The notes beneath the pieces were generated by a model. It was not told the origin of the DNA and did no database searches. It was given only the letters and a program-made list of their open reading frames with translations. The position numbers and the translations under genes are program-made. A DNA stretch of 64,000 nucleotides from JBBRHQ01 sp963738305 (GTDB taxonomy: Bacteria; Actinomycetota; Thermoleophilia; Solirubrobacterales; 70-9). Shown here one piece after another: positions 42,125-53,486 of the stretch; positions within the stretch are counted from its first letter, which is position 1; each line of letters opens with the position of its first letter. The stretch lies in contig CAVTVU010000006.1 in assembly GCA_963738305.1 (NCBI GenBank), forward strand, positions 333,355 to 397,354, given 5' to 3'.

Positions 42125-45007
42125 CTAGGCGGCGACCGGCTCGCGCTTGCGCCGGCGGGTCCGCTTCACCTTCGGCTCGACCAGGTCGGCGAGGAAACGG
42201 CCGGTGTAGGAAGCGCCGATCGCGGCGACGTCCTCGGGGGTGCCGGTGGCGACCACCTCTCCCCCCTCCTCGCCACCCTCAGGACCGAGGTCGATCAGCC
42301 AGTCGGCGGTCTTGATCACGTCGAGGTTGTGCTCGATCACGACCACGGTGTTGCCGGCGTCGACCAGCCGCCCGAGGACGTCGAGCAGCCTCTGGACGTC
42401 GGCGAAGTGGAGCCCGGTGGTCGGCTCGTCGAGGATGTAGAGGGTGTCGCCGGTCGCCACCTTGGATAGCTCCGTCGCCAGCTTCACCCGCTGCGCCTCG
42501 CCGCCGGAGAGAGTGGTGGCCGGCTGGCCGAGCCGGATGTAGTCGAGGCCGACGTCGTTCAGGGTGCGCAGCCTGCGAGCGATCTTCGGCACGTTCTCGA
42601 AGAACTCGACCGCATCGGCGACCGACATCTCGAGCACGTCGGCGATGCTCTTGCCCTTGAAGCGGACCTCCAGCGTCTCCCGGTTGTAGCGCTTGCCGTG
42701 ACACTGCTCGCAGGGCACGTAGACGTCGGGGAGGAAGTGCATCTCGATCTTGATCTGCCCGTCGCCCTTGCAGACCTCGCAGCGCCCCCCCTTGACGTTG
42801 AAGCTGAACCGGCCCGGCTTGTAGCCGCGGGCGCGGGCCTCCTGGGTCTGGGCGAAGAGCTGTCGGATGTGGTCGAAGATGTTGGTGTAGGTGGCGGGGT
42901 TGGAGCGCGGGGTGCGACCGATCGGCGACTGGTCGATGTTGATGATCTTGTCGATCGCCTCGAGCCCGTCGATGCCGGCATGCGAGCCGGGGCGCAGCTT
43001 CGCCTGGTGGAGGCGATTGGCCACAGCGTGATGGAGGGTCTCGTTGACGAGGGTGGACTTGCCGGAGCCCGATACGCCCGTGACGCAGCAGAAGACCCCC
43101 AGGGGTATCTCGACCGTGACCCGCTTGAGGTTGTGCTGACGGGCCCCGCGAATGGTCAGCTCTCCCGCCGGCTTCCGGCGCCGGGACGGGACTTCGATCC
43201 GCCGCTCGCCGGAGAGGAATTGGCCGGTCAGCGACGCCGGGGTCGCCTCGACGTCCGCCGGGCTCCCCTCGGCGATCACGTAGCCGCCGTGCTCGCCCGC
43301 GCCAGGCCCCAGGTCAATCAGGTGGTCGGCGGCGCGCATCGTCCCCTCGTCGTGCTCGACGACGATCACCGTGTTGCCGAGGTCGCGGAGGCGGTCGAGG
43401 GTGTCGATCAGCTTCTGGTTGTCGCGCTGATGAAGGCCGATTGAGGGCTCGTCGAGGATGTACATCACCCCGACCAGGCTGGAGCCGATCTGGGTCGCCA
43501 GCCGGATCCGCTGGGCCTCGCCCCCGGAGAGGGTGCGAGCCGAGCGGGCCAGCGACAGGTAGCCGATGCCTACGTTCTCCAGGAAGGAGAGACGCTCGGT
43601 GATCTCGCGCACGATCAGGCGGGCGATCGCCCGCTCCGTCTCGTTCATCTCCAGTTCCCCGATCCACTCCCCCGCGGCCCGCGCAGAGAGGTCGCAGAAC
43701 TCGGCGATGCTGGCTCCGCCCACCTTCACCGCGAGGGTCTCGGGGCGCAGGCGGGCCCCGTCGCAATCGGGGCACGGCTGCTCCGCCATGTACCCCTCGA
43801 TCCGCTCACGAACGCGCTCGGAGTCGGTCTCCCCGTAGCGGCGTTCGAGGTTGTCGACGATCCCCTCGAAACGGACGCTGTAGGAGCGGCTGCGCCCGAA
43901 TCGGTTGCGGTAGCTGACCTTGTGCCGCTCGGAGCCGGTGCCGTGGAGGAAGATCTCGCGCTCCTCCTGGGCCAGGTCCTGCCAGGGAGTCGCCGTATCC
44001 ACGCCGCGGCTCTCGGCAACCGCCTCCACCACCCGCTTCCAGTAGCGCGAGTGGCCGAGCCGCCAGGGCTGGAGCGCACCCTCCTCCAGGGAGAGGGTCG
44101 GGTCGGGGACGACCAGCTCCGGATCGATCACCCGCTGGAAGCCGAGGCCGTGGCAGCGCTCGCAGGCCCCGTGGGGCGAGTTGAAGGAGAAGATCCGCGG
44201 CTCCAGCTCGGGGATCGAGGTGCCGCACTTCAGGCAGGCGAACTGTTCGGAAAACACAAGCTCCTCGTCAACCGCCCCGTTCTCGGAGACCAGCTCGGCC
44301 TGGACCAGGCCTCCGGAGAGCGCCGCGGCGGCCTCGACCGACTCCGAGAGGCGGCGGCGGAGGTCGGACTTCATCACCAGTCGGTCGACCACGACGGAGA
44401 CATCGTGCTTGTACTTCTTGTCCAGCTTGATCTCCTCGTCGAGGCGGCGCAGCTCCCCGTCCACCTTGACCCGCGAGTAACCCTCGAGCCGCATCTGCTC
44501 GAGGAGCTTCCCGTACTCCCCCTTGCGCCCCCGGACGACCGGCGCCATGACCATGAAGCGCCGCCCCTCCTCCAGGGTCATCAGCCGGTCGGTGATCTGC
44601 TCGAGCGACTGCCCGGTGATCGGCTCGCCGCAATTGGGGCAATGGGGGGTCCCTATCCGCGCCCAGAGCAGGCGGAGGTAGTCGTAGATCTCCGTCACGG
44701 TGCCGACCGTGGAGCGCGGGTTGCGCGAGGTCGTCTTCTGATCGATCGAGATCGCCGGCGAGAGCCCGTCGATCGAGTCAACGTCCGGCTTCTCCATCAG
44801 CCCCAGGAATTGGCGGGCGTAGGCGGAGAGCGACTCGACGTAACGGCGCTGCCCCTCGGCGTAGATCGTGTCGAAGGCCAAGCTCGATTTGCCCGATCCG
44901 GATAGCCCCGTGACGACGATCAGCGCGTCACGGGGCATCTCCACCTCGATGTCCTTGAGGTTGTGCTCGCGGGCGCCGGAGACGACGATGCGGTCGGAAC
45001 GGGGCAT
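42125..45007 (-). CDS. uvrA: Excinuclease ABC subunit A
   Basis: 960 residues. It recognises DNA damage as a UvrA2 dimer and loads UvrB. Two ABC ATPase modules: Walker A VTGLSGSGKSSLAFDTIYAE and later VTGVSGSGKSTL; signatures LSGGEAQRIRLATQIGS and LSGGEAQRVKLATEL. The zinc modules CPNCGEPITG, CLKCGTSIP..CERCHG and CEVCKGDGQ..CEQCHGK are complete. ATG 45007 is preferred over 45103 because MPRSDRIVVSGAREHNLKDI is the normal N-terminus and a LexA-type box lies between the two. Confidence 0.96.
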   Translation of the reverse strand: MPRSDRIVVSGAREHNLKDIEVEMPRDALIVVTGLSGSGKSSLAFDTIYAEGQRRYVESLSAYARQFLGLMEKPDVDSIDGLSPAISIDQKTTSRNPRSTVGTVTEIYDYLRLLWARIGTPHCPNCGEPITGQSLEQITDRLMTLEEGRRFMVMAPVVRGRKGEYGKLLEQMRLEGYSRVKVDGELRRLDEEIKLDKKYKHDVSVVVDRLVMKSDLRRRLSESVEAAAALSGGLVQAELVSENGAVDEELVFSEQFACLKCGTSIPELEPRIFSFNSPHGACERCHGLGFQRVIDPELVVPDPTLSLEEGALQPWRLGHSRYWKRVVEAVAESRGVDTATPWQDLAQEEREIFLHGTGSERHKVSYRNRFGRSRSYSVRFEGIVDNLERRYGETDSERVRERIEGYMAEQPCPDCDGARLRPETLAVKVGGASIAEFCDLSARAAGEWIGELEMNETERAIARLIVREITERLSFLENVGIGYLSLARSARTLSGGEAQRIRLATQIGSSLVGVMYILDEPSIGLHQRDNQKLIDTLDRLRDLGNTVIVVEHDEGTMRAADHLIDLGPGAGEHGGYVIAEGSPADVEATPASLTGQFLSGERRIEVPSRRRKPAGELTIRGARQHNLKRVTVEIPLGVFCCVTGVSGSGKSTLVNETLHHAVANRLHQAKLRPGSHAGIDGLEAIDKIINIDQSPIGRTPRSNPATYTNIFDHIRQLFAQTQEARARGYKPGRFSFNVKGGRCEVCKGDGQIKIEMHFLPDVYVPCEQCHGKRYNRETLEVRFKGKSIADVLEMSVADAVEFFENVPKIARRLRTLNDVGLDYIRLGQPATTLSGGEAQRVKLATELSKVATGDTLYILDEPTTGLHFADVQRLLDVLGRLVDAGNTVVVIEHNLDVIKTADWLIDLGPEGGEEGGEVVATGTPEDVAAIGASYTGRFLADLVEPKVKRTRRRKREPVAA

Positions 45008-45026
45008 CCCGGGCAGTTTACGGAGG

Positions 45027-45040
45027 CGAACGGCTGTTCC
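45027..45040. promoter_or_regulatory. LexA-type SOS box upstream of uvrA
   Basis: CGAACGGCTGTTCC matches the Gram-positive/actinobacterial LexA site CGAAC-N4-GTTCG at all but the last base, with a perfect GAAC-N4-GTTC core. It is centred about 26 bases before the uvrA ATG, a normal place for a repressor site. No lexA gene is in the window. Confidence 0.65.
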
Positions 45041-45293
45041 CGTCATGGCGGCCGGGCTGAGCCGGGGGGCAAACGCGGTCGCGTTCGCACTATTGGGTTC
45101 CATGGACCCAAAACGGCGAACTCATCGGCTTGCGGTACTTGCGGCGCGGCAACATGGGTGGTTGCTGCCCGTCAGATGAAAGTGGCTTCGCGTCAGGGAC
45201 GGCTTCATCGGGTACACCGGCCGCCAGGCAGGAACTCAGCTCCGGGTGAGACGGAACCACGGGTGGGGAGCGCAGGGCGCGATCTGGCCGCAG
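45041..45293. other. Noncoding stretch upstream of uvrA
   Basis: About 250 bases between uvrA and the next gene on the same strand. A GGGTTCCATGGACCC palindrome occurs near 45093-45107 and a GGAACC-rich segment near 45230-45270. No gene, tRNA or known riboswitch is recognised. It should contain the uvrA promoter. Confidence 0.35.
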
Positions 45294-45827
45294 CTAGCCG
45301 CCGGCGCGGGCGAAGACGTCGTCGAGCAGAGCGTCGCTGTCGTCGAGGCCGTAGGCGTCGGCGAGGTGCGCCGCCACCTCCTCCCGGGAGGTGCCCTCCA
45401 GCGCCATCTTCATCGCCACGAGGCGAGCTCCGTCGGCGTTCCCGTTCGAGGACCCAGTTGCCGCCGGTGGCGGCTCCTCGGAGGGAGGCTCCGGCAGGGG
45501 CGTGGGCTCGGGGGCCGGGTCCGGCGACGGCTCGGGATCGGTTGGGGGCTCCGGCTCGGGAACCGGGTCCGGCGTGGGCTCGGGCGGCTCCTGGGGAGGT
45601 TCCGGCGCCGGGGCCGGCGGCTCGGGGACCTCACCGCCGATCTCAGCAGCCAGGCCGGCGACCGCGGACTGGGCGCGGTCGAGGATGCGCTTCGCCTCGG
45701 CGCGCGCCTCGGCGAGGATGTTCTCGGCCTGCTTGCGCGCCTCGCGCTCGATCTCGGCCGCTCCCTTTTCGGCGGCATCGATCGCGGTGGAAACCTGGCC
45801 AAGGATGTCGTCCCGGGAGATGGGCAT
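45294..45827 (-). CDS. Coiled-coil plus proline-rich hypothetical protein
   Basis: 177 residues in three parts. 1-60 is an amphipathic Ala/Glu/Arg helix (AAEIEREARKQAENILAEAR) typical of DivIVA/ATP-synthase-b-like coiled coils. About 65-120 is a Pro/Glu/Asp repeat (EPTPDPVPEPEPPTDPEPSP) that would be extended. The end (LVAMKMALEGTSREEVAAHL, DAYGLDDSDALLDDVFARAGG) is a small helical domain resembling ones found at C-termini of many actinobacterial proteins. It lies between uvrB and uvrA on the same strand. Function unknown. Confidence 0.7.
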   Translation of the reverse strand: MPISRDDILGQVSTAIDAAEKGAAEIEREARKQAENILAEARAEAKRILDRAQSAVAGLAAEIGGEVPEPPAPAPEPPQEPPEPTPDPVPEPEPPTDPEPSPDPAPEPTPLPEPPSEEPPPAATGSSNGNADGARLVAMKMALEGTSREEVAAHLADAYGLDDSDALLDDVFARAGG

Positions 45828-45938
45828 CTTCGACTCCAGCCTAGCGGGGCCGCCGTGGCGGTCCGGGGAATGACTTGCGGCGGCTTCGCCACTACTTGCC
45901 TCTGCCGGCGTCATGTGAGCCGCGCCGGCCCAGAACAC

Positions 45939-47937
<1,999 letters not shown>

Positions 47938-47967
47938 CCGCCGAAGATAGCGGGAGCGGGGGCCACG

Positions 47968-49869
47968 TCAGGAGGTCTGGCCGCGCAGCGTCCAGCTCCA
48001 GTGGCTGTACCGCAGCGTCTCCTGACCGTCGTAGACGATCCCGTCGGGGGAGGTCTGGTCCTGGAGGCTCCCCCCGGTGTTGATCGGATCCTGCCCGCCC
48101 CCGAAGTACAAGTCCTCGGTGGTCCCTTCGCTGCTGCAGTTCGAGAGCGCCAGCCTCATGTAGTCGGTGTTGCTGGGCACGACGTTGAACACGTAGTTGT
48201 ATGGAGCGCCGAAGTCGGGGGCGGTGCCGTTGACCATCGCGATGCCGTAGCCGGGATTGCTGGGCAAGGCGAACTGCTGGGTCTGGCTGACCGAGCAATC
48301 CTGATAGATGGGGTCCAGCCCGGACACTGTGTAGGTGACTGACCCGCCCGTCTGCGTGTACTGGCCTTGCGCCCCGGGATCGCCGGGGTTGCGCCGGGTG
48401 AGCGTCACCGTGCCGCTCCAGCCGATGTGCGCGCCGTTGTAGTCCCAGGAGCCGCTGAAGGTGCCGGTGATCCGCTTCACCGGCGGCTCGCCGGCTTTGG
48501 TCGGCTGCGTCCAGGTGGCGGGAGCCGCCAGGCCGGCGGTCGAAGTGGCCTGGAAGCCGGCGCTGACCTTGATCCCCGCGCCGTCCGTGGTCACGGTGTA
48601 ATCGAAAGGGACCACGCTCCCCCTGCCGCTCCCGGGCGTGATGTTCGCGTTCGCCTTGCTGGTCAGGTCGATGGCGCTCTTCGCCGCCGTTGCCCGCGGG
48701 TTCTCGGCCTTGCCATTGGACTCGACCCTGACGTTCACCTTGCCCCGCTGACCCTTCTTCAGCTTCAGCGTGTCGGATGCGGGCGAAAACTTCAGGTCGG
48801 CGCATTTGCCGGGGGTGTCGGCGAAGCCGCCGCCCACCTCCCGCGAGCGGTAGATCTTGATCTGGTTGCCGACCAACGTCGCGAAGGTCTCCTCGTCGAT
48901 CTCGGCGAGCTTTGCGGCGCCCGTCGCCGAGAGCGACGCGCTGCCCGGCTCGTAGGACTCCGGACGGGCGCGCATTTTGATTCGCACCCCGCGCCTCTCG
49001 GTGGCGCTCTCGGTCGAGATCGCCGAGGCGGGGCCACTGCTCAGCGTGGACCGCGCCGTGTAGTCGATGTCGATGTAGTCGAGCCTGGCGTCGGCTGCCG
49101 TGCGCCCGCTCGTGATGGCCGACCTCTCGGTGGTAGAAGCGGTGGATCCGACCAACGCGCCATCTTCGAAGAACAGGAAGGTGATGCGCCTTTTGCCGAA
49201 GCTCTTGCCGGCAAGGTCGCCGGCCGCGGTCGGACACGAAGGCGGGGGTGTGATTCGGCACTTGAAGTCCTCGACCGACGTCCGCACGAACTTGTCACCC
49301 TTCTTGGCCCTGAAGACGAGAGATTTGCCATCCGAAGATGAGTACTCCTCTCCAGAGACGCTGATTCCGGCCACCTTTCCGGAGACGAAGCTCTCCTTTC
49401 GCGGGATCGGTGAGCCGCCGCAGGGCGATCCAGCGGCGCCGGCGCGGGCCGCCTGCGTTCTCGGCGCCGGCTGGCCGAGTGCATCGAGGCGAGCCAAGCC
49501 CTCGGGCATGGTGGCGACGAGCGCCCTGTACAGCTTCCGCCCGGCACCGCCGTGGCCCCGAAGCAGCGAGAGCAGTCTGCGCCCCCGGCGGTCGCGAAGA
49601 CCGGCGGCCGGATTGAGCAGCGTCTTCCAGGCGGCGATCCGCTCGTCGCCGGCTCGCGGCTTCGGGAAGACCGAGCGGAGCGGCTTGCACTTCTTCTTGC
49701 CGTGGACCTTCACCGTCGCCTGGCTGCGCTTGCACTTGTGGTGGTGCTCCGGCCTTGCGTGGGCGGAGGCGCTCAGGAGAAGACCGAGCAACAAGAGGAC
49801 GAGAAGCGCCCCCATCCCCGGGCGGCGCCGGGCAGACGCTTCGAGTGGCGCCGAAGCACATCCTCCCAC
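47968..49869 (-). CDS. Large secreted protein of unknown function
   Basis: 633 residues. Hydrophobic GALLVLLLLGLLLSASAHA (19-38) is a signal peptide; ATG at residue 19 (base 49815) is an alternative start. Residues 39-150 are basic with CKRSQATVKVHGKKKCK. The middle has several beta-rich regions (SFGKRRITFLFFEDGALVGS; KLKKGQRGKVNVRVESNGKA, an Ig/CARDB-like strand set), and the end includes GTFSGSWDYNGAHIGWSGTV, SGLDPIYQDCSVSQTQQFAL and NYVFNVVPSNTDYM. No enzyme motif is visible. It is upstream of uvrB on the same strand, probably not functionally linked. Confidence 0.66.
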   Translation of the reverse strand: MGGCASAPLEASARRRPGMGALLVLLLLGLLLSASAHARPEHHHKCKRSQATVKVHGKKKCKPLRSVFPKPRAGDERIAAWKTLLNPAAGLRDRRGRRLLSLLRGHGGAGRKLYRALVATMPEGLARLDALGQPAPRTQAARAGAAGSPCGGSPIPRKESFVSGKVAGISVSGEEYSSSDGKSLVFRAKKGDKFVRTSVEDFKCRITPPPSCPTAAGDLAGKSFGKRRITFLFFEDGALVGSTASTTERSAITSGRTAADARLDYIDIDYTARSTLSSGPASAISTESATERRGVRIKMRARPESYEPGSASLSATGAAKLAEIDEETFATLVGNQIKIYRSREVGGGFADTPGKCADLKFSPASDTLKLKKGQRGKVNVRVESNGKAENPRATAAKSAIDLTSKANANITPGSGRGSVVPFDYTVTTDGAGIKVSAGFQATSTAGLAAPATWTQPTKAGEPPVKRITGTFSGSWDYNGAHIGWSGTVTLTRRNPGDPGAQGQYTQTGGSVTYTVSGLDPIYQDCSVSQTQQFALPSNPGYGIAMVNGTAPDFGAPYNYVFNVVPSNTDYMRLALSNCSSEGTTEDLYFGGGQDPINTGGSLQDQTSPDGIVYDGQETLRYSHWSWTLRGQTS

Positions 49870-49965
49870 TGTGCTCCCACTGTAGAGCGGTCCGCACCCG
49901 GTGGCGAACCAGGAAATGACCTCAGTTCGCCGGCAGGCGGCGTTTCGCTGGCAGAATCACAGCGC

Positions 49966-50327
49966 GTGAGCCGATCTCAGCGACTCCTCGCCGCCTTCTT
50001 CACCTTCGCCGGGGCGATGCATTTCATCATCCCCCGCCGCTACGAGGCAATGATGCCGCCCAGCTTCCCGGCGCACCGGGAGTCTGTGGTGATCAGCGGC
50101 CTGGCCGAGATCGTCGGGGCCGTGGCGGTCACTCGCCCCGTACCCGGCCCCTGGCCCGCTGGTGGCTGACCGGGCTGCTGGTCGCCGTCTTCCCCGCCAA
50201 CCTCCATATGGCAGTCCACAGGGAGCAGATCAGGGGGCTGGAGAGGGTTCCCGGCTGGTTGCTCTGGGCCCGGTTGCCCCTGCAGCCGCTGGCGGCGCTC
50301 TGGGTCTGGCGCGCGACCCGGGACTGA
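49966..50327 (+). CDS. DoxX-like small membrane protein (one frame break)
   Basis: About 120 residues. From GTG 49966: LLAAFFTFAGAMHFIIPRRY and EAMMPPSFPAHRESVVISGL, AEIVGAVAV, then a break near 50140; the next frame gives WWLTGLLVAVFPANLHMAVH and LLWARLPLQPLAALWVWRAT. Four helices with the HFI-P-Y-MMPP and NLHMA motifs are characteristic of the DoxX/MauE-like small quinone-associated membrane family. The length remainder of two agrees with one lost base. Confidence 0.72.
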
Positions 50328-50330
50328 GCC

Positions 50331-50868
50331 CTACGGGATCAGCTGGCCGAGGCCACCGAGATTCTGGCCCCCGAGCAGTCCCAGCAGACCCTGGGCATTG
50401 TCGAACAGCGGGCTGGCGTCGTTGATCAGGTCGATCCCCTCCTGGACCGGCACCCGTTTCGCCAGCTCGCGCAGCGGGACCGCGACGATCGGGCTCAGCG
50501 CCCCGGCGTCCTCGGCGTCGTCGATCCCGCGGACTAGGCCGGCGTGGACGGCGTCGGAGAGCTTCGCGTCATCGATCCCGTAGCGCTCGGCGAAGCGCTT
50601 GCGCGCCTCCTCGCTGGCCAGCGCGCGCGCCAGGGTCTCGCGGCTAACGCCCGAGCTCGCAGGCGGCTCCGTCGAGGGCGGAGAGCGAGAACTGCTCGAC
50701 GATCTCCTTGACCCCATCCGGGGAGCGCCAGGCGCGGGGCTTGCAGGGGTCCTGCGTCTTCGCCGGCTCATAGGAGGCACCGCCGGCCGCGAGGTACCCG
50801 CCGGCCAGGAGCGCGGCGGCGGCAGCTGCCCCGGCTACCAGCGCTCGGGAGCGCGCCGCCGGGCTCAC
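50331..50868 (-). CDS. Anchored/secreted helical protein (one frame break)
   Basis: About 178 residues restored. N-terminal ALVAGAAAAAALLAGGYLAA is a membrane anchor; DPCKPRAWRSPDGVKEIVEQ and FSLSALDGAACELG follow. An extra base near 50655 shifts to VSRETLARALASEEARKRFA, ERYGIDDAKLSDAVHAGLVR and the C-terminal NDASPLFDNAQGLLGLLGGQ. Two cysteines bracket the first helix pair. Similar anchored proteins occur in other actinobacteria with unknown role. The GTG start overlaps the MFS stop (GTGA). Confidence 0.64.
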
Positions 50869-52217
50869 AGCTCGACCCTCCGGGAGAGCCCGATCGGGAC
50901 CAGCGCTGCCAGCCCAAGCAGCGCGCCGATCAGGAAGGAGGCGCTGAACGCGTGCGTTGCGGCGCGGTCGAGCTGGTCCTGCAGGTCCGCCTTCAACGTC
51001 AGGACGTCGGAACGCTCGTCCGGATCGGTAGGCAGCGGCTCGAAGGCGGGGTCGATCACCGGCACCTTGCCGCGCTCCCGGTCGAGCCGGTCGGCGATTC
51101 GGCCGGCGAGGCTGATCTTCAGCACCGGGTCGACTCGAGCATCGAGGAGGACCGCGGTGCCGGCGTCGATCGCGTCGCGGCGCTGCTCGGCGAGGTCGGA
51201 GGTGAAAACCGGGGTAAGCGCCAAGAGGCCGACGACGACCCCGGCATGCCGTGCGGAGATCGTCCAGCCGCCGTGGATCGCCTGCGGCGAGCGACCCTCG
51301 AGCGCCGACTCGGTCAGCGCCGAGAGGACGAGGGCCAGCCCGACTCCGACCAGCACCTGGGGCGGCAGGGTCAGCAGCACCGTCGCCTTCGGCAGCCAGC
51401 CGAGCCCGGCCAGGCCGCCCGCGACGAGGATCGCCCCGGCGGCGGCGCGGGCTCGAGGGCTGGGGACCAGCGCCGAGACCCGTGTCCCCGCCAGCGCGGC
51501 GAGCGGCATCACCGTGACCACGACCGCGGCCGCGATCGGGGTCAGGCGCCAGCCCTCGATCAGCAGCAGGACGAGCAGGAAGAGGGCCGCGGCGATCGCC
51601 GCGGAGACGAGGGCGAGGGCGACGTTGGCGGCGAGATGAGGGCGCCCGGCGCGGCCCAGCTCCCGCCCGACGGTTCCCGGCTCGCCCTCTTCGCGGGCGA
51701 CGACGAGCAGCGGCGCCCCGGCGGCCAGCGCCAGCGGCACCTCGACCAGGAAGATCGACTGCCAGGAGACGAGCTCGGTCAGCAGGCCGCCGATCGCCGG
51801 GCCGAGGGCGGCGCCAGTCGCTCCTGCGGCCGCCCAGGACGCCGCTGCGCTTCGCTCGGAGCCGACCACTTCCGGCATCAGCTCCAGGGCGGCGGTGACC
51901 GCGGCCGCGCCGCCCAGGGCCTGTACGCAGCGGGCGGCGATCAGGGTCTCCAGGCCGGAGGCGGCGGCGCAGGCAAGCGACGCTCCGGCGAAGACGGCGA
52001 GCCCGCCCGCGGCCACTCGGCCCGGGCCGAAGCGACGGGCGACCAGTGCAGCGGGAACCGCGGCCAGGGCGAGGACAAGGTTGAAGGAGACCAGCACCCA
52101 GGTGACGCCGGAGATGGATGCGTCCAGCTCACGGTAGATGTCCGGCAGCGCCAGGACGACGACCGAGGAGTCTGCGAGCACCAGCCCCACGGCCAGCGCC
52201 AGGGCCCAGCGCCTCAG
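50865..52217 (-). CDS. MFS transporter, DHA2-like, possible CTG start
   Basis: About 450 residues, hydrophobic throughout. ADSSVVVLALPDIYRELDAS is the helix 1 DHA2 motif D-type sequence; GWRLTPIAAAVVVTVMPLAA and the long loop RIADRLDRERGKVPVIDPAF between the last helices are unusual. A GTG at 52190 would cut helix 1 short; a CTG at 52217, overlapping the upstream TGA as CTGA, restores LRRWALALAVGLVL. A drug or metabolite:H+ antiporter is likely; substrate unknown. Confidence 0.82.
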   Translation of the reverse strand: MRRWALALAVGLVLADSSVVVLALPDIYRELDASISGVTWVLVSFNLVLALAAVPAALVARRFGPGRVAAGGLAVFAGASLACAAASGLETLIAARCVQALGGAAAVTAALELMPEVVGSERSAAASWAAAGATGAALGPAIGGLLTELVSWQSIFLVEVPLALAAGAPLLVVAREEGEPGTVGRELGRAGRPHLAANVALALVSAAIAAALFLLVLLLIEGWRLTPIAAAVVVTVMPLAALAGTRVSALVPSPRARAAAGAILVAGGLAGLGWLPKATVLLTLPPQVLVGVGLALVLSALTESALEGRSPQAIHGGWTISARHAGVVVGLLALTPVFTSDLAEQRRDAIDAGTAVLLDARVDPVLKISLAGRIADRLDRERGKVPVIDPAFEPLPTDPDERSDVLTLKADLQDQLDRAATHAFSASFLIGALLGLAALVPIGLSRRVEL

Positions 52218-52852
52218 TACCCCAGCTCCTTCGGGTACTTGCGGCGATAGGCGTCCTTCTTGGCGAGCACGTCCTCGACGTAGGCCCGGGTCTCGGCATA
52301 GCCGATGTCCTCGAGCGTCATCTCCGAGCCGCCCCAGGCGTCGGCCATGCCCGGACCGGCGTTGTAGGCGGCCAGTGCGGCAACCTCGTTGCCCGAGTAG
52401 CGGTCGAGCAGGTCGCGCAGGTGGTAGGTCCCGTATGCGATGTTGATCTGCGGGTCGGAGAGGTCCCTGACGGTGAAGGTCGTGCCGCCGCTGCGCCTCT
52501 CGATGTCCTTCGCGGTCGCTGGCGTGATCTGCATCAGACCGCGAGCCCCGGCCGACGAAGTCTGGTCGCTGAAGCGCGACTCGGCGTAGATCACAGCGGC
52601 GATCAGCGAGGCGTCGACGCCCTTCTCCCGGGCCTGCTGGCGGATGATGTCGTCGTGGCGAAGGGGCAGGGTCAGCTCCTCGATCACCTTGTCGACGCTG
52701 CCGCGGAATAGGAAGAATGCGATCGCCAGGCCGCCCAGGGCAGCGGCGCCCAGCGCGACTGCCCGGCGCAGGCGGATCCTTCGCCGGCGGTCGGCGGCGC
52801 GTGCGGAGGCCCGGCTTCGCGCCGGGCGGCGTTGGGTGCTGGACGCTGCCAT
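52214..52852 (-). CDS. Membrane-anchored lytic transglycosylase
   Basis: 212 residues. Basic N-terminus, one anchor AVALGAAALGGLAIAFFLF (31-49), then an SLT domain: AESRFSDQTSSAGARGLMQI carries the catalytic Glu and GLMQI, INIAYGTYHLRDLL and AALAAYNAGPGMADAW complete it. It cleaves peptidoglycan glycan strands to anhydro-muropeptides outside the membrane. Ends 4 bases into the MFS gene. Confidence 0.92.
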   Translation of the reverse strand: MAASSTQRRPARSRASARAADRRRRIRLRRAVALGAAALGGLAIAFFLFRGSVDKVIEELTLPLRHDDIIRQQAREKGVDASLIAAVIYAESRFSDQTSSAGARGLMQITPATAKDIERRSGGTTFTVRDLSDPQINIAYGTYHLRDLLDRYSGNEVAALAAYNAGPGMADAWGGSEMTLEDIGYAETRAYVEDVLAKKDAYRRKYPKELGY

Positions 52853-52859
52853 GGCGGCT

Positions 52860-53477
52860 CTACTGTTGTAGCGGGTCGAGCCCGGCGGATTCCGCGGACC
52901 CGGTGAGGCTCCCGATCAGGGCGGACAGCTTCGCCTCCAGGTCGGAGATGGTGCCGTCGTTGAGAACAACGTGATCGGCGCGGCGCGCCTTCTCATCAGG
53001 ATGCAGATGGCGGGTCTCGCGTTCCTCCACCAGTGCGTGACCGCGTTCTCCCGCCCTCCGGCGCCGAACCTCATCCGGGGTATGGATGCTGACGGTCGCG
53101 TCGAACAGCCCCTCCATCTCCGTCTCGAACAGCAGCGGCACCTCAATCACCGCGGCAGGCGTGTCGGCCGGCAGCGAGTCGAGCCAGGAGGCGATCCGCT
53201 CGCCGACCAGGGGATGGACGCTCTGCTCCAGCCATGCCAGCTCCCCGGGGTCGGCGAAGACGATCTGCCCGACGCGGGAGCGATCGACAGAGCCGCCCGC
53301 GGTCGCCTCGTCCCCCCAGCGCTCGCCGATCGCGCTCAGCATCGGCTCGTCGTCGAGCAGTTCATGGACGATCGCATCGCTGGATACGGTCGCCGCCCCG
53401 AGGCGCCCGAACGCGGCCAGGGCTTCGGACTTGCCGGCGGCGATCCCCCCGGTAAGCCCGATCTTCACGGGGGCCAT
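52860..53477 (-). CDS. coaE: Dephospho-CoA kinase
   Basis: 205 residues. P-loop KIGLTGGIAAGKSEALA, SSDAIVHELL, VIEVPLLFETEMEGLFD and RRADHVVLNDGT are CoaE signatures. It phosphorylates the 3'-OH of dephospho-CoA in the final step of CoA synthesis, using pantothenate made by the pan genes elsewhere in the window. It is downstream of rpsA on the same strand by 9 bases. Confidence 0.95.
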   Translation of the reverse strand: MAPVKIGLTGGIAAGKSEALAAFGRLGAATVSSDAIVHELLDDEPMLSAIGERWGDEATAGGSVDRSRVGQIVFADPGELAWLEQSVHPLVGERIASWLDSLPADTPAAVIEVPLLFETEMEGLFDATVSIHTPDEVRRRRAGERGHALVEERETRHLHPDEKARRADHVVLNDGTISDLEAKLSALIGSLTGSAESAGLDPLQQ

Positions 53478-53486
53478 CGCGCCCGC

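Noticed and set aside
45175..45293. Possible c-di-AMP (ydaO-type) riboswitch in the gap upstream of uvrA
   Set aside because: Some GGAACC/GGGTGAGA-like pieces are suggestive, but the conserved core segments are not all present and no plus-strand gene follows. A covariance model (cmsearch, RF00379) would decide.
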